Assembly (NCBI GenBank): GCA_947311535.1
Contig: CAMZLP010000072.1
Coordinates: 1-62,660 of the forward strand
Source: an uncultured Deinococcota bacterium
GTDB taxonomy: Bacteria > Deinococcota > Deinococci > Deinococcales > Trueperaceae
Length of the DNA stretch: 62,660 nt
Direction of reading: 5' to 3'
The position numbers were made by a program, and so were the translations under genes. Below are positions 34,784 through 44,154 of this stretch, one piece after another (within the stretch, counting starts at the first letter, position 1; each line of letters starts with the position of its first letter). The notes below the pieces were generated by a model. It was not told where the DNA came from, ran no database searches, and saw only the letters and a list, made by a program, of their open reading frames with translations.

Positions 34784-35956
34784 TTATGAAAATTGTTTTA
34801 AATATTCTCTAGCAATAATCAAATGTTGTATTTCGTCAGTACCTTCACCGATACGAGTGAGCCTGTTATCACGCCACATACGCTCAACTTCATAGTCCAC
34901 CATATAACCATTGCCACCCATTATTTGTATGGCATAGTCATTTGCTTGTACCCCTGCCACGCTGCCTTTTAGTTTAGCCATGGCAGCAGCTTCGGTATAG
35001 TCTCTGCCTGCATCTTTTAGGGCTGCTGCCTTAAATACTAAGAGCCTAGCAGCTTCTAATTCGGTAGCCATTTCAGCAATTTTAAAGGCGATAGCTTGGT
35101 TTTTAACCAGTGGTTTTCCAAATTGCTCACGTTCTAAAGCATATTTAGCAGCAATTTCTAAGGCCCCACGCCCTAAGCCAATCCCCATTGCCCCTATACC
35201 TATACGTCCACCGTTTAGTACTTTCATTACATCAACAAAAGCTTTGCCACGTTCACCAACTAGGTTTTCTTTGGGTACTTTTAAGTTTTCAAAACTGAGC
35301 GGGGTAGTATCAGAAGAATGCAAGCCTAGTTTATTTTCAGGAATGCCTCTTATTAATCCTTCAGAATCGCCATCTACAATAAATGCACTAATGCCACTTG
35401 CTAGTGACCTATCGCTGGCATCAGTTCTGGCGGTAATTAGATACGTACCTGCTACTGTTCCTTGGGTAATAAAGGCTTTTGAGCCATTAATTAAAAAATG
35501 GTCGCTCTTTTCTTCAGCTTTTGTTTTTAGGGCTGCAGCATCAGAGCCAGATACCGTTTCGGTGAGCCCCCAAGCACCTAGTTTTTTGGCGCTTGCTAAG
35601 TCAGGTAAATATTTTGCTTTTAAATCATCATTGGCAGCTAATAAAATGTGACCTGTGCAAAGAGAATTATGAGAGGCAACTGTTAAAGCTAATGAACCGT
35701 CAACCGTTGAGATCTCTTCAATAATTAGAGCCATAGTTTTTGTATCTAAGTTAGAACCGCCATATTGCTCCGGAACTTGCATGCCCATTATGCCCATAGC
35801 CCCGAGTTCATTTACGATTTTTCTTGGAAACTCAGAGCTCTTATCACGTTCAATTGCTCCTGGCGCAACTTCATTTTTTAGATAATCTTTAAGTGATGCG
35901 ATTATTGCTTTTTGATCAGGATTTAGTTCAAACCAAAGTTGATTATTTTTTGTCAT
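34784..35956 (-). CDS. Acyl-CoA dehydrogenase
   Basis: FAD enzyme that oxidises acyl-CoA to enoyl-CoA. About 390 aa, typical length. Family regions: MGMQVPEQYGGSNLD, LGAWGLTETVSGSDAAALKT, ITQGTVAG, REQFGKPLVKNQAIAFK, IMGGNGYMVDYEVERMWRDNRL and the catalytic Glu in EGTDEIQHLIIAR. The Glu position is that of short/medium-chain or butyryl-CoA dehydrogenases. I prefer the ATG at 35956, preceded 5 nt upstream by TAAAAT, over the one at 35971. It stands alone; no electron-transfer flavoprotein genes are in view. Confidence 0.93.
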   Translation of the reverse strand: MTKNNQLWFELNPDQKAIIASLKDYLKNEVAPGAIERDKSSEFPRKIVNELGAMGIMGMQVPEQYGGSNLDTKTMALIIEEISTVDGSLALTVASHNSLCTGHILLAANDDLKAKYLPDLASAKKLGAWGLTETVSGSDAAALKTKAEEKSDHFLINGSKAFITQGTVAGTYLITARTDASDRSLASGISAFIVDGDSEGLIRGIPENKLGLHSSDTTPLSFENLKVPKENLVGERGKAFVDVMKVLNGGRIGIGAMGIGLGRGALEIAAKYALEREQFGKPLVKNQAIAFKIAEMATELEAARLLVFKAAALKDAGRDYTEAAAMAKLKGSVAGVQANDYAIQIMGGNGYMVDYEVERMWRDNRLTRIGEGTDEIQHLIIAREYLKQFS

Positions 35957-36061
35957 GCTAGATTTTAGCATTTAGAAACTAAGTTTGAGCCTAGTCATTG
36001 TTTTTGTACTAAGTCTTGACAATTTTAAAAGCATATCAAGATTGCAAGGGCCAAAAATGAA

Positions 36062-36457
36062 ATGTTAAGCTTAGTAAATATGGAAAAATTACTATTAAGA
36101 GGTTTGCGCGGGGCAACAACCGTGACTAAAGATGATGCGGAATTAATTTTAACTGCTACTAAAGAGCTACTCGAGCTTATGCTCGAGCATAACCAAATTA
36201 CTGATTTTGATTTAATTGCCTCTATCTTTTTTACCACTAGCCCAGATTTATCATCTGTTTTCCCGGCTGAGGCAGCTAGAGCAGTTGGTATGAAGCATGT
36301 TGCTTTGATCTGTAGTCGTGAAATCCCAGTAGAAAATAGTTTAGAAAAAGCAATTCGCATTTTGATGCATGTGAATACTAGTAAAAAGCAGTCTGAAATG
36401 AAGCATATTTATTTAAACAATGCAAAAAAATTACGACCTGACTTAAGCAAGCCTTAA
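36062..36457 (+). CDS. aroH: Chorismate mutase (AroH type)
   Basis: Trimeric monofunctional chorismate mutase converting chorismate to prephenate. At 131 aa it keeps the active-site residues of Bacillus AroH: Arg in RGLRGATTV, Glu in ICSREIPV, Arg in IRILMHVNT and Tyr in HIYLNNAKKLRPDLS. An internal ATG at 36080 (MEKLLLRG) is an alternative start that would better match the family N-terminus. Two GCTCGAGC-type sites 12 nt apart lie inside the gene, encoding LLELMLEHN. Confidence 0.93.
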   Translation: MLSLVNMEKLLLRGLRGATTVTKDDAELILTATKELLELMLEHNQITDFDLIASIFFTTSPDLSSVFPAEAARAVGMKHVALICSREIPVENSLEKAIRILMHVNTSKKQSEMKHIYLNNAKKLRPDLSKP

Positions 36458-36512
36458 AGCCCAGACAGAATACTTTTGTAGCTAAATTCTAAGAAAATAG
36501 GAGTTTATCTAA

Positions 36513-36518
36513 TATAAT
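36513..36518 (+). promoter_or_regulatory. -10 box of a leaderless promoter for the GDPD gene
   Basis: TATAAT ends 7 nt before the ATG at 36526, with no ribosome binding site between, giving the clearest leaderless arrangement in the window. Confidence 0.6.
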
Positions 36519-36525
36519 CCTAGGC

Positions 36526-37317
36526 ATGATTTCATTTTTGTTCTGGTTTGCTATATTGCTGGTATTAATATTAATATGGCGATTTCCGCTCTGGCGAGGG
36601 CGTGAAATCTTTCCGGGTTATCAAAAAGATAGAACTTTGTTGTTTGGTCATAGAGGTGTCAGATTAGACAATATGACCGAGAATTCTGAAGAGGCAATAC
36701 GCTATGCTTTTGAATCAGGCTTAGATGGAATTGAGTTTGATGTTAGGCTTACTAAAGATAGAAAACTAGCAGTTCAGCATGATTCACATATTAATAATAA
36801 ACATATCAGAACATACAAATTTGATGAGTTAAAAGAGATTAACCCCGAAATGCTCGAGCTTAATGATGTATTTAGAATTGCAAAAGAGTACCCAGATAAG
36901 CTATTAAATTTGGAAATAAAAACAGAAACTATTAAGACCTTTAGGCTCGAGTATGACACAATCAAAGCAATTAAAGCATCAGGTCTAGAAAATAGGCTAA
37001 TAGTTTCTAGCTTTAACCCAATTTCTTTGTTTTGGGTGCGTTTACTAGCTCCCAAGCTTAGAACAGGCCTATTATATCTCCCTGATGGCCCAGTGGTTGC
37101 CCAATCTGATAGATTGGCAGGGTTTTTGCATGTAGATGCTATTCACCCTTATGTTGATTTAGTTAGCCAAAGCCAAATTATTGCTGCTCACAAAAGACGA
37201 GTAAAAATTAACACTTGGACAGTAAACGACAAAAAGAGAATTTCCTCGCTTAAAACTATGGGAATAGACGCTATAGTGGGTGATAACCCAGCTATCTTAT
37301 TGGCTGAAAACCCATAG
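36526..37317 (+). CDS. Glycerophosphodiester phosphodiesterase
   Basis: Hydrolyses glycerophosphodiesters to glycerol 3-phosphate and an alcohol. A 263-residue GDPD TIM barrel preceded by one N-terminal membrane helix (FLFWFAILLVLILIW), so it is probably membrane-tethered. Catalytic features are FGHRGVRLDN, the metal Glu/Asp set in TENSEEAI and GIEFDVRLTKD, and the second His in AVQHDSHIN, with late motifs KINTWTVND and GIDAIVGDNP. Its product could feed the glpK/glpD genes 3 kb away. It is followed closely by a Cse60-like gene. Confidence 0.92.
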   Translation: MISFLFWFAILLVLILIWRFPLWRGREIFPGYQKDRTLLFGHRGVRLDNMTENSEEAIRYAFESGLDGIEFDVRLTKDRKLAVQHDSHINNKHIRTYKFDELKEINPEMLELNDVFRIAKEYPDKLLNLEIKTETIKTFRLEYDTIKAIKASGLENRLIVSSFNPISLFWVRLLAPKLRTGLLYLPDGPVVAQSDRLAGFLHVDAIHPYVDLVSQSQIIAAHKRRVKINTWTVNDKKRISSLKTMGIDAIVGDNPAILLAENP

Positions 37318-37330
37318 GGGGATAGTTAAT

Positions 37331-37519
37331 ATGACTTCGAAATTTAAACTTATTACGTCAAATAGCGTAGAGCGTTTTGAGGAACGTTTGGCAGACTTTT
37401 TGGCTCTGCTCGAGCCTGACGATATAATTGCAGATATAGAATTTTCAACTGTGGGGCTTACAAGCTCTATTGAATACTCAGTTTTAATTCATTATACTAG
37501 AACTGAAAAGTGGGCTTAA
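37331..37519 (+). CDS. Small Cse60-like protein
   Basis: A 62-residue protein (start ATG at 37331 after AGGGGGA). The pattern of a first strand KLITSNSVERFEERLADFL, a middle DIIADIEFSTVG and a final SIEYSVLIHYTR resembles the small Cse60 family first seen as a SigE-controlled gene in Bacillus subtilis. Its function is unknown there too. It lies between the GDPD gene (14-nt gap) and the response regulator (34-nt gap) on the same strand, so it may be part of a three-gene unit. Confidence 0.65.
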   Translation: MTSKFKLITSNSVERFEERLADFLALLEPDDIIADIEFSTVGLTSSIEYSVLIHYTRTEKWA

Positions 37520-37553
37520 ATGTATAGTAATCATTTGGGAGAGGAGTGGTATA

Positions 37554-38609
37554 ATGTCTAACCATTTAGTACTAGCTGTAGATGATGAACGAGCAATGTT
37601 AAAACTTGTTCAAATAAGCTTAGAAAACTCTGGCTATGATATTGTTAGTTTTGACAATCCATATGATGCCTTAGAAGCGCTCCATGATGGCTTGCATCCT
37701 GATGTAATCATTAGTGATATTCAAATGCCACAGTTAGACGGTTATTCTTTTTATGAAGCTGCTCGAGAAATAAACGAAATTAAGGGCGTACCATTTTTAT
37801 TTTTAACAGCCCTTGATGCCCGCAAAGATGTTAGAAAAGGTATGACCCTAGGAGCTGACGACTATTTAACCAAACCATTTACAAAGGCTGAATTGATAGA
37901 GTCAGTTGCAGTTAGGCTAACCAGGGTTAATGAGCTACGCAATCCTGTAAGAGGTAGTGTAGAGGCGACAGCCTTAGGCGCACCAATTATAGAAAGAGAT
38001 AACCAGCGCCTTGATTGGGATTCTTTAAAAGCCTTAGAATTATTATTCTTCTTATTAGAAAACCGCTCGGGTGTTACTACTTACGAAGTTGCCGAGGCTT
38101 TGTGGCCAGGCAAAACAGAATCTAAAGCTAGCAGTAGCTTTCATACCACTCTCTATCGCTTACGTAAGGTTATGGGTGGTGAGTTGATAGAATCTGTTAA
38201 TAGGCGCTACTATTTACATAGTAAATTTAAAATCAATTATGATGCTGATAGTTACCGTGAATTAACTGTAAAAGCAAAAAGTACTAAAAATATCGCAATG
38301 TATGAAAGAGCTATTGCTCTTTATAAAGGTCCTTATTTAAAAAGCTTTGATTCTGTATGGGTAGAAGAAATAAGACATGTTTTAGAAACTGAGCAGTCAG
38401 CACTTTTATATTCAGCCGCAGAAGCTGCTTTAAAGTATAATGATCTTGAAAAGGCGACTAGATTCTTCCAGCTTATGACCGAGCACGACCCCTATAGCTT
38501 TGATGCAGTAGAAGGCCTAGCTAAAGTTTGGGAAATGCGTGGTAATAATGCTAAGGCAATAGAGGCTCGGGCCCAATTTGAAGAGCTTATGGCCGAAGAA
38601 GTTTGGTAA
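37554..38609 (+). CDS. Response regulator with winged-helix and BTAD output
   Basis: A 351-residue protein. Residues 1-125 form a receiver domain with acidic pocket VDDE (Asp10/Asp11), phospho-acceptor Asp55 in VIISDIQMP, Thr in FLFLTALD and Lys in DDYLTKPF. Residues about 145-225 are a DNA-binding winged helix (LLENRSGVTTYEVAEALWPG, then FHTTLYRLRKVMGG). The rest is a bacterial transcriptional activator (BTAD) TPR-like domain. This SARP-like output is unusual for a phosphorelay regulator. No histidine kinase gene is nearby, so it is an orphan. A strong terminator follows. Confidence 0.9.
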   Translation: MSNHLVLAVDDERAMLKLVQISLENSGYDIVSFDNPYDALEALHDGLHPDVIISDIQMPQLDGYSFYEAAREINEIKGVPFLFLTALDARKDVRKGMTLGADDYLTKPFTKAELIESVAVRLTRVNELRNPVRGSVEATALGAPIIERDNQRLDWDSLKALELLFFLLENRSGVTTYEVAEALWPGKTESKASSSFHTTLYRLRKVMGGELIESVNRRYYLHSKFKINYDADSYRELTVKAKSTKNIAMYERAIALYKGPYLKSFDSVWVEEIRHVLETEQSALLYSAAEAALKYNDLEKATRFFQLMTEHDPYSFDAVEGLAKVWEMRGNNAKAIEARAQFEELMAEEVW

Positions 38610-38630
38610 AAATTAATTTAGGAATTTATA

Positions 38631-38670
38631 AAAAGTCCACGGTTATTAGCTAATAACCGTGGACTTTTTT
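38631..38670. terminator. Bidirectional intrinsic terminator
   Basis: Perfect palindrome of about 38 nt (AAAAGTCCACGGTTATTAG then its complement) with A and T runs at the ends, placed between the convergent response-regulator gene and the Asn-rich membrane protein gene. It can stop transcription from both sides. Confidence 0.9.
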
Positions 38671-38682
38671 TGTAACTGAGCT

Positions 38683-39420
38683 TTATTGAATTAAATTTAG
38701 GCTAGGTTTGCTGATAATTTCAACACCAGCAGGAATCTGTGCTTGTGTAAATTCACCAAGTTTCCTAATAGCTTCGGCAGCTGCTTCATCTTTGGCTGCA
38801 ATTACATAGGTAAGATACTCATAACCTAGGCTGCCATATTTTACATTTGCAGTCCAAAAACCATCGTTAGCTAATTGCAATTCTCTTTGCAAGTAAATCA
38901 TTGGTGGATTTTGAGTAGTGCTTTCAACTACGATAAATAGCCTTTCACCCAATCTACTTTGATTTACATTTACATTGCCATGTATATTTACCCAACCATT
39001 TTCACTGTTTACCAAATCGCCATCAATAGGATAATTGATATTGGCACGCCAAATCTTATTTGCATAAAAACTGTTGTCTCGGTATTGCCTAGCTTGGCTG
39101 TTAATTGTACCTTGACTTGCTGCTGTAACAGTACTTGCTTGAGTATTTGATAGTGGTGGGTTTATTACGGTAACCGTAGAGCCATTTTGGCGTGGATTTA
39201 AAGTGTTCGTATTTGTATCTGTATTTGCAACATTATTATTATTAGCTAGACCATTATTAGCTAAGCCATTATTAGCTAAGCCACTATTTAAATTGATAGT
39301 ATTAGACCCTAAATTACTATTATCAGTTTTTGGTCTATTAAAGTACCAATATGCCGCTGCAATTAAAGCTAGATATAACAATGCGAGAACAACTAGTTTT
39401 CCAAAATTTGTATTTTTCAT
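38683..39420 (-). CDS. Membrane-anchored protein with Asn-rich linker
   Basis: A 245-residue protein with one N-terminal helix (LVVLALLYLALIAAAYWYF), a linker of about 75 residues dominated by Asn, Thr and Ser with three GLANN repeats, and a C-terminal domain (residues 125-245) of beta character containing GDLVNSENGWVNIHGNVNV. The end (EAAAEAIRKLGEFTQAQ) is helical. It is likely exposed outside the inner membrane, with the linker spanning the periplasm or cell wall. I do not recognise the C-terminal domain. It follows tRNA-Leu on the same strand. Confidence 0.6.
   Translation of the reverse strand: MKNTNFGKLVVLALLYLALIAAAYWYFNRPKTDNSNLGSNTINLNSGLANNGLANNGLANNNNVANTDTNTNTLNPRQNGSTVTVINPPLSNTQASTVTAASQGTINSQARQYRDNSFYANKIWRANINYPIDGDLVNSENGWVNIHGNVNVNQSRLGERLFIVVESTTQNPPMIYLQRELQLANDGFWTANVKYGSLGYEYLTYVIAAKDEAAAEAIRKLGEFTQAQIPAGVEIISKPSLNLIQ
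39245..39289. repeat. Three 15-bp tandem repeats in the Asn-rich linker
   Basis: Units GCTAGACCATTATTA, GCTAAGCCATTATTA and GCTAAGCCACTATTT in direct succession, each encoding five residues (LANNG-type). The unit length is a multiple of three, so copy-number change would lengthen or shorten the linker without a frameshift. Confidence 0.85.
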
Positions 39421-39625
39421 AGTTTCGACCCCTTTTTCCTAAGAGTTATACAAGTTGATTGTAGTAGATAATACAATTCTACTCCCATAAGGGTATTATA
39501 ACGGCCTGTTTTAATATAACCCACAACATCTATCACTTTATAAAAAATATTGATGAACTATGGCCATAAACTATATAAAATTAATACTTGATTAATTTTA
39601 TAATTATTTTGAAATTATAGAAAAT

Positions 39626-39711
39626 TGGTGCCGGGAATGGGACTTGAACCCACACGCCCAAAGGGCAACAGATTTTAAGTCTGCAGCGTCTACCAATTCC
39701 GCCATCCCGGC
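39626..39711 (-). tRNA. tRNA-Leu (TAA anticodon)
   Basis: Minus-strand cloverleaf: acceptor GCCGGGA pairing with TCCCGGC, D-arm with TGGTAGACG, anticodon stem GCAGA/TCTGT with loop CTTAAAA (anticodon TAA), a long variable arm (GCCCTTTGGGC) typical of class II tRNA, T-arm GGTTCAAGTCC, discriminator A and encoded CCA. Confidence 0.97.
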
Positions 39712-39754
39712 ATCCGCAAAGCGTAGTATATATCTTCTTTGCTTAGTAGTCAAA

Positions 39755-41353
39755 TTATTTTAAGTATTTCTGACTATCTTGAAAATCTTTGTGAGCTTCT
39801 TCACTGCTCCAATTTAGTTCGGCAGCCAATATTTCATTGGTTTTAGGAAGGGCACTAAGTGCAGCATCATGGTCAATAAAGGCAAGTCTAGTACGTCTGC
39901 ACAAAATATCTCTACTATTTCGCGCTGATTCTTCATGGATAGCATAGACTACCTCTGCCTCTATATAAGGATAGTTTTGAGCTAGTTTTGAGGAATAGCC
40001 TTTTTTAGCAATGTCGGCAACTTTTGTTGCTCTATTGCCATAAGCATGATTTAAGTGATTGGCAATGTCTAAGTCTATGCCATAATCTTCTTGTAAATGT
40101 CCAGTACCACTTGGGCTAAAGCTTTTACTGCCTACAAGCAGAAGGCTATCGGTCTTAGATTCAATATGTCCTAGTTTGGCTAGTTTTTCAGCTTGATCTA
40201 CAGCATCTTCAGCCATTTTTCGATAAGTTGTCCATTTGCCGCCAGCAATTGTCATCAGCCCAGAGTCGCTGATGTTAATGATATGGTCTCGAGATAGCTC
40301 AGCGGTATCAGCGGCTGTTGGGTCAGAAACTAATGGACGCAGGCCAGACCAAGCTGCTTTGACATCAGCCCTTGTTACCGGTACAGAAAAATATTTATCT
40401 ACATGGCGTAAAATATATTCAATCTCTTTTTCAGTTGCTTTTGGGTTATCTTCAACTTTGGCAGGATTATCGGTTGTGCCAACAATTGTATTACCTTCCC
40501 AAGGAAGTAGAAATAGTACTCGTCCATCTTCGGTTTCTGGGATTAAAAGTGCAGTATTTGGAGGTGAAAATTTTGCATCTAAGACAATATGAACTCCAGA
40601 GCTAGTTGTTACCATTGTGTTAGCATTTGGGTCATCTAATTTTCTTATATTATCTGTAAATGGACCGGTTGCATTAATAATAACTTTTGCTTTTGTGATC
40701 CAAGTTTCACCGCTGATAGTGTTACTGAGTTTTACCCCGACTATCTTATCATTTTCTTTTTCTAAGGCAATAACCTTAACGTGATTAACAATTTGGGCAC
40801 CTTGCTCAGAAGCAGTTTTGGCAATGCTAATGTTCATTCTGGCATCGTCAAATTGACCATCATAGTATATTACCGCACCGCGCAGACCTTTAGGCTCGAG
40901 CATAGGGAATTTATGTAGTGCTTCTTTAGCGTCGACAAATTTACTAGGGGCTAAGTTAGCTTTACCAGCGAGCCAATCATATAGTTTTAAGCCTGTCATA
41001 AAATATGGAACTTCTAACCAATTATAAAGCGGAGTAACTAATGGTAAAGGTTTGCTAAGATGAGGTGCAATTTTAAGCAAAGTGGCTCTTTCGGCCAAAG
41101 CATCTCTAACCAAATTAAACTGGCTTCTGTCAAAATGCTTTACAGCGGCTTCTAGGTATCTGACTCCACCATGAATTAGCTTAGTACTACGACTACTTGT
41201 ACCCGAAGAATAGTCATCTGCTTCAACCAAGGCAGTTTTATAACCACGATGGGCTGCATCTAAGGCAATACCAGTACCAGTTGCTCCACCACCGATTATT
41301 AAAATATCAAAACTATTATTCTTAAGTTGCTCTATACTTTGCTCACGATTCAT
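39755..41353 (-). CDS. glpD: Glycerol-3-phosphate dehydrogenase (FAD)
   Basis: Membrane-associated flavoenzyme oxidising glycerol 3-phosphate to DHAP and passing electrons to quinone. At 532 aa it begins with the FAD-binding segment DILIIGGGATGTGIALDAAHRGY, followed by DYSSGTSSRSTKLIHGGVRYLE, the GlpD signature. Further family segments are INATGPFTDNIR, GTTDNPAKVEDNP and SGLRPLV, and the C-terminal DAO_C helical domain is complete. It begins 5 nt after glpK with ribosome binding site GAGGAG, so the two are one operon. tRNA-Leu lies 44 nt downstream on the same strand. Confidence 0.95.
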   Translation of the reverse strand: MNREQSIEQLKNNSFDILIIGGGATGTGIALDAAHRGYKTALVEADDYSSGTSSRSTKLIHGGVRYLEAAVKHFDRSQFNLVRDALAERATLLKIAPHLSKPLPLVTPLYNWLEVPYFMTGLKLYDWLAGKANLAPSKFVDAKEALHKFPMLEPKGLRGAVIYYDGQFDDARMNISIAKTASEQGAQIVNHVKVIALEKENDKIVGVKLSNTISGETWITKAKVIINATGPFTDNIRKLDDPNANTMVTTSSGVHIVLDAKFSPPNTALLIPETEDGRVLFLLPWEGNTIVGTTDNPAKVEDNPKATEKEIEYILRHVDKYFSVPVTRADVKAAWSGLRPLVSDPTAADTAELSRDHIINISDSGLMTIAGGKWTTYRKMAEDAVDQAEKLAKLGHIESKTDSLLLVGSKSFSPSGTGHLQEDYGIDLDIANHLNHAYGNRATKVADIAKKGYSSKLAQNYPYIEAEVVYAIHEESARNSRDILCRRTRLAFIDHDAALSALPKTNEILAAELNWSSEEAHKDFQDSQKYLK

Positions 41354-41358
41354 AATTA

Positions 41359-42831
41359 TTACTCCTCAACCCAATTTCTTGAGCGATCTAAGGCTTTTTG
41401 CCAGCCTTTAAGCAATTTTGCTCTTGTTTCAGCCGTCATATTTGGTTTAAACTCTTTATCAATTTTCCATTGTTTGCTAATTTGCTCTTGGTTTTGCCAA
41501 TAGCCAACCGCAAGACCAGCCAAGTATGCTGCCCCCAAGGCAGTAGTTTCGGTGATTTTGGGTCTTTGCACCGTCACATTAAGAATATCTGCCTGAAATT
41601 GCATTAAAAAGTCGTTATTGGCAGCCCCGCCATCAACTTTTAATTCTTTTAATTTAATACCACTATCTGCTTGCATTGCCTGCAATAGGTCATAAGTCTG
41701 AAATGCTATCGACTCGAGCGCAGCTCTGGCGATATGGCTAGCTCCTGTACCTCTGCTTAGCCCAATAATAAGCCCACGAGCGTATTGGTCCCAATGTGGA
41801 GCACCGAGGCCGGCAAAAGCTGGTACAAGGTAAACACCCTCATTAGACTCGAGTCCTTTTGCTAATTCTTCTATTTCACTTGCTTGCTTTATAATCTTTA
41901 GCTCATCACGTAACCACTGAACCACAGCCCCAGCCATAAAAACACTGCCTTCTAAAGCATAAGTAATTTGATTTTTTTGCCAAGCAATTGTAGTTAATAA
42001 ATTATTTTGAGAGGCTATGGCTTTTTGGCCAGTATTTAGCATCAAAAAACAACCTGTACCGTAAGTGTTTTTAGCTTCGCCAGGATTAAAACATGTTTGT
42101 CCAAAGCTAGCTGCTTGCTGATCACCAGCAATACCAGCAATTGGAATAGCTTGCTCAAAAACCTCGGTATAGCCGTATAATTCTGAAGAAGGTTTTACAC
42201 TTGCAAGCATTGACTTAGGTATATTTAATATTTCTAAAAGTTCATCATCCCAGGTTAAAGAGTGTATATTGAAAAGCATTGTTCGGCTTGCATTGGAAGG
42301 ATCGCTTATATGTAATTTCCCTTTAGTCAAATTATATATTAACCAACTGTCAATTGTGCCGAAAGCTAATTTACCAGCTTCAGCTTTTTCTCTGGCAAAG
42401 GTAACATTATTTAATATCCAAGCAATTTTAGTTGCTGAGAAATAAGCATCTAAAATCAAACCGGTTTTTTCTTTAAAGAGCTCAGCTAAGCCTTGTTCTT
42501 TTAATTTATCAATGTCTTTGGAGGTTCTTCTATCTTGCCAAACAATTGCATTATAAATTGCTTTACCAGTTTCTCTATCCCAAACGACTGTTGTTTCTCT
42601 TTGATTGGTAATACCAATCGCCGCAATTTCATGCTTTTCTTTTAGTAGTTCTTGAGCAACCTGATACTGGCTTTGCCAAATTTCATCTGGATTATGTTCT
42701 ACCCAAGCTGCTTTAGGATAAATTTGTTTAAATTCTTTTTGTACCTTGGCTACAATATTTCCATGTTGATCAAAAAGAATAGCCCGAGAGCTAGTTGTGC
42801 CTTGGTCGAGGGCAAGGATTAGTTTAGCCAT
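41359..42831 (-). CDS. glpK: Glycerol kinase
   Basis: Phosphorylates glycerol to glycerol 3-phosphate. The full length is 490 aa. FGGY-family features: [15 protein letters not shown] (phosphate 1), [39 protein letters not shown] (phosphate 2), [14 protein letters not shown] and [20 protein letters not shown] (adenosine site). It lies between an extracellular solute-binding protein and glpD; all three read in the same direction and probably form one operon for glycerol or glycerol phosphate use. Confidence 0.97.
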   Translation of the reverse strand: MAKLILALDQGTTSSRAILFDQHGNIVAKVQKEFKQIYPKAAWVEHNPDEIWQSQYQVAQELLKEKHEIAAIGITNQRETTVVWDRETGKAIYNAIVWQDRRTSKDIDKLKEQGLAELFKEKTGLILDAYFSATKIAWILNNVTFAREKAEAGKLAFGTIDSWLIYNLTKGKLHISDPSNASRTMLFNIHSLTWDDELLEILNIPKSMLASVKPSSELYGYTEVFEQAIPIAGIAGDQQAASFGQTCFNPGEAKNTYGTGCFLMLNTGQKAIASQNNLLTTIAWQKNQITYALEGSVFMAGAVVQWLRDELKIIKQASEIEELAKGLESNEGVYLVPAFAGLGAPHWDQYARGLIIGLSRGTGASHIARAALESIAFQTYDLLQAMQADSGIKLKELKVDGGAANNDFLMQFQADILNVTVQRPKITETTALGAAYLAGLAVGYWQNQEQISKQWKIDKEFKPNMTAETRAKLLKGWQKALDRSRNWVEE

Positions 42832-42849
42832 AGAAACTATTTTATCATT

Positions 42850-44004
42850 TTATTCAGTTTGATTTATGTCTTGTGCAGCTTGTTTAAAAATGCCAGATAT
42901 ATTTGAATTATCAGAAACTAATATTTTAAATAGCGCATTGCTAATAGGGCCCCAAGAGTTAGCCATTTTGCTATTATTGGGGATTACATCAGCACGGGCT
43001 AAGGCTCGAGCAAAACCAATAATCAATTCATTATCCAGATTATTTGTGGCCTCTTTTGAACTGGGTATCTTATCAGTTGCTTTTGATAGTGCCAACTGAG
43101 CTTCAGGACGTGATAACCATTTTGCAAGATTTATAGCATTTATATTTGTTTCAGTTTTATTTGTAAGCATTAGCCCATAAACATTAGTTAAGCCATTTAG
43201 CTCGAGCCCAGCCTCGGTAGCTGGTAATGGTATAACTATTAGATTTAAATTTGCCTGAGCATAAGTTTTTAGTGACCATGGTCCATCATAAATCATCATT
43301 TGCTTGCTGTAGTAAAAATCTTCGACTACTTCTTGATAATAGCTAGTATGTTCAAATAGTCCGTATTTAAACTTTAAATCTCGTAAAAATTTAGCACCTT
43401 TGATGAAATTATCATCTTCAATATTAATTTCGTCATCAACAAATAGCTTTGCACCATAGCTTGTTAAAAATGGATAGGCAAAATACAAATTGCTAATATC
43501 AAATCTAAAAGCAAATGGTTCAGATTCACTGATTTCCTTAATGGCAACAATATCTTCAAAACTTTTTGGGGGTTTTGATAGCAAATCACGATTGATAATT
43601 AAGGCGGGGCCTTCTAAATATAAAGGAAAGCCAAATAATTTTTCATCAACAGTAAATGATTCTCGAGCATTTTTATACAAGTCATCTAAGTAATCTTGGG
43701 TTGTAAAGGCATGTATATCGGTTAAAAGATCTTCTTTACTTAAAATAGGAACTTGGTCACTGCTTAGACCAACTATTATATCAGCTAGCAGAATACTAGA
43801 ATCGGTTTTAGATAAAATTATTTTTTGCTTAATTTCGCCAATATTATAATTGCTAATTTTTACTTCTTGCTTAAATAGCTCACTGTAAAGCTGGCTTTGA
43901 GAATTTAACCAATCGAGCTCGAGCCCAGTGAAGCTAGTCCAAATTGATATTTCTTGGGCAATTGCAAAACCAAAAAAGATTGCTAATATTAATATCTGTC
44001 TCAT
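42850..44004 (-). CDS. Extracellular solute-binding protein (family 1)
   Basis: Exported 384-residue binding protein (signal peptide MRQILILAIFFGFAIA-Q). MalE/UgpB-like layout: ISIWTSFTG at the mature N-terminus, DIIVGLSSDQVP, KLFGFPLYLEGPALIINRDLL, AYPFLTSYGAKLF and MIYDGPWSLKTY. It is 18 nt upstream of glpK. No permease or ATPase gene accompanies it, so it is an orphan binding protein that must share a transporter encoded elsewhere. Its ligand may be a maltose-like sugar or glycerol 3-phosphate; context favours the latter. Confidence 0.85.
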   Translation of the reverse strand: MRQILILAIFFGFAIAQEISIWTSFTGLELDWLNSQSQLYSELFKQEVKISNYNIGEIKQKIILSKTDSSILLADIIVGLSSDQVPILSKEDLLTDIHAFTTQDYLDDLYKNARESFTVDEKLFGFPLYLEGPALIINRDLLSKPPKSFEDIVAIKEISESEPFAFRFDISNLYFAYPFLTSYGAKLFVDDEINIEDDNFIKGAKFLRDLKFKYGLFEHTSYYQEVVEDFYYSKQMMIYDGPWSLKTYAQANLNLIVIPLPATEAGLELNGLTNVYGLMLTNKTETNINAINLAKWLSRPEAQLALSKATDKIPSSKEATNNLDNELIIGFARALARADVIPNNSKMANSWGPISNALFKILVSDNSNISGIFKQAAQDINQTE

Positions 44005-44154
44005 GACAATTCTTCCTTTCTGGCCCTAGAATCTAGGATTAAAGACAAAGACAAGTAATTCTAACAAATAATAAACAGTGATGATTGTAAGAATATTTGC
44101 TTAAAAAACACTACAACTTACTTGGTTGACCAGTAAATATAATAGAATGAGCAA

